This document shows, in pieces, positions 41,424 through 41,569 of a stretch of DNA of 41,569 bases. The notes under the pieces were generated by a model. That model did no database searches and was not told the DNA's origin. It saw only the letters and a program-made list of their open reading frames with translations. How positions within the stretch are numbered: the stretch's first letter is position 1; each line of letters starts with the position of its first letter. Source of the DNA: Streptosporangiaceae bacterium (lineage in GTDB: Bacteria; Actinomycetota; Actinomycetes; Streptosporangiales; Streptosporangiaceae); NCBI GenBank assembly GCA_025964695.1, contig JAOPYK010000192.1:1-41569 (forward strand), in the 5' to 3' direction. The position numbers were made by a program, and so were the translations under genes.

Positions 41424-41569
41424 ATGACTACGCCTCCTCCTCAGGACCCGAACTACGGGTCGAACCAACCCCCCTCGTACGGCCAGCAGCCTGGTTACCC
41501 TCAGCAGCAGCCTGGTTACCCTCAGCAGCAGCCCGGATACCCGCAGCAGGGTGGTTATCCCCAGCAGGG
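41424..41569 (+). CDS. YPQQQPG-repeat protein, partial at window end
   Basis: The ATG at 41424 opens a frame that runs off the window: MTTPPPQDPNYG, then Gln/Pro/Tyr/Gly repeats (QPGYPQQ units). 21-bp DNA units repeat at 41488-41508, 41509-41529 and 41530-41550. Such Tyr/Pro/Gln-rich N-termini usually precede membrane domains (DUF4870, TM2 or RDD families) in actinobacteria, but none is visible here. A TAACGT box nine bases upstream may serve a near-leaderless transcript. Confidence 0.8.
   Translation, partial: MTTPPPQDPNYGSNQPPSYGQQPGYPQQQPGYPQQQPGYPQQGGYPQQ

Noticed and set aside
1-41569. CRISPR arrays, tRNA or rRNA genes, insertion sequences, prophage
   Set aside because: No regularly spaced repeat array, cloverleaf with a T-loop, rRNA segment, transposase or integrase was seen.

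Overview
The window is chromosomal DNA of a high-GC actinobacterium. The content fits the Streptosporangiales/Streptomycetales side of the phylum: a ctaE-qcrCAB respiratory cluster followed by a PimB-type mannosyltransferase, GTG starts with strong Shine-Dalgarno sites, a c-di-AMP riboswitch, a ROK glucokinase beside small conserved actinobacterial proteins, and an ECF sigma/ZAS anti-sigma pair. No rRNA, tRNA, CRISPR, phage or IS element was recognised.

Layout. 1-1070: two nearly identical c-di-AMP (ydaO/yuaA) riboswitches in tandem on the minus strand, 601 bp apart, with a promoter and the terminator of the previous gene upstream. 1071-3776 (minus): NlpC/P60 cell-wall hydrolase, a small Cys protein, and a NYN-domain nuclease that seems to start at an ATC codon. 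3888-6802 (plus): DEDD exonuclease/GIY-YIG fusion, rhomboid protease, Lrp/AsnC-type ligand-binding protein. 6860-8403 (minus): trpD and a receiver-like protein. 8604-14129 (plus): ctaE, qcrC, qcrA, qcrB and a GT4 mannosyltransferase.

14471-17804: three tightly packed genes for a membrane-anchored M23 pseudo-peptidase, a six-helix bis-heme membrane protein and a NuoF-ferredoxin fusion, probably a transmembrane electron-transfer module. 17980-21724: DUF4142 and DUF1996 exported proteins, then an ECF sigma factor and its anti-sigma factor. Matching ECF-type promoter motifs precede the DUF4142/DUF1996 pair and the sigma region, which suggests one local regulon. 21759-29898: SDR-like protein, FadD15-like acyl-CoA ligase, CutC, metallophosphoesterase, SRPBCC protein, CxxC protein, glucokinase, EEP-family hydrolase and a conserved membrane protein.

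30121-37736: PlsC acyltransferase, a MacS-like histidine kinase and, 5 kb later, a NarL-type response regulator. Between kinase and regulator lie two proline-rich membrane-anchored proteins and a large FtsH-like membrane AAA+ metalloprotease co-transcribed with a lipoprotein. 37957-40156: the most interesting locus, three genes joined by ATGA overlaps: a TIGR04222 membrane protein with a Ser/Gly/Cys tail carrying five cysteines, a DUF692/MNIO oxidative enzyme, and a small protein in the usual MNIO partner position. It looks like a RiPP-type modification system whose substrate may be the tail of a membrane protein. 40164-41569: a perfect DasR-type palindrome, a phosphofructokinase with both PPi-type signature residues (Asp104, Lys124), and the start of a YPQQQPG-repeat protein cut by the window edge.
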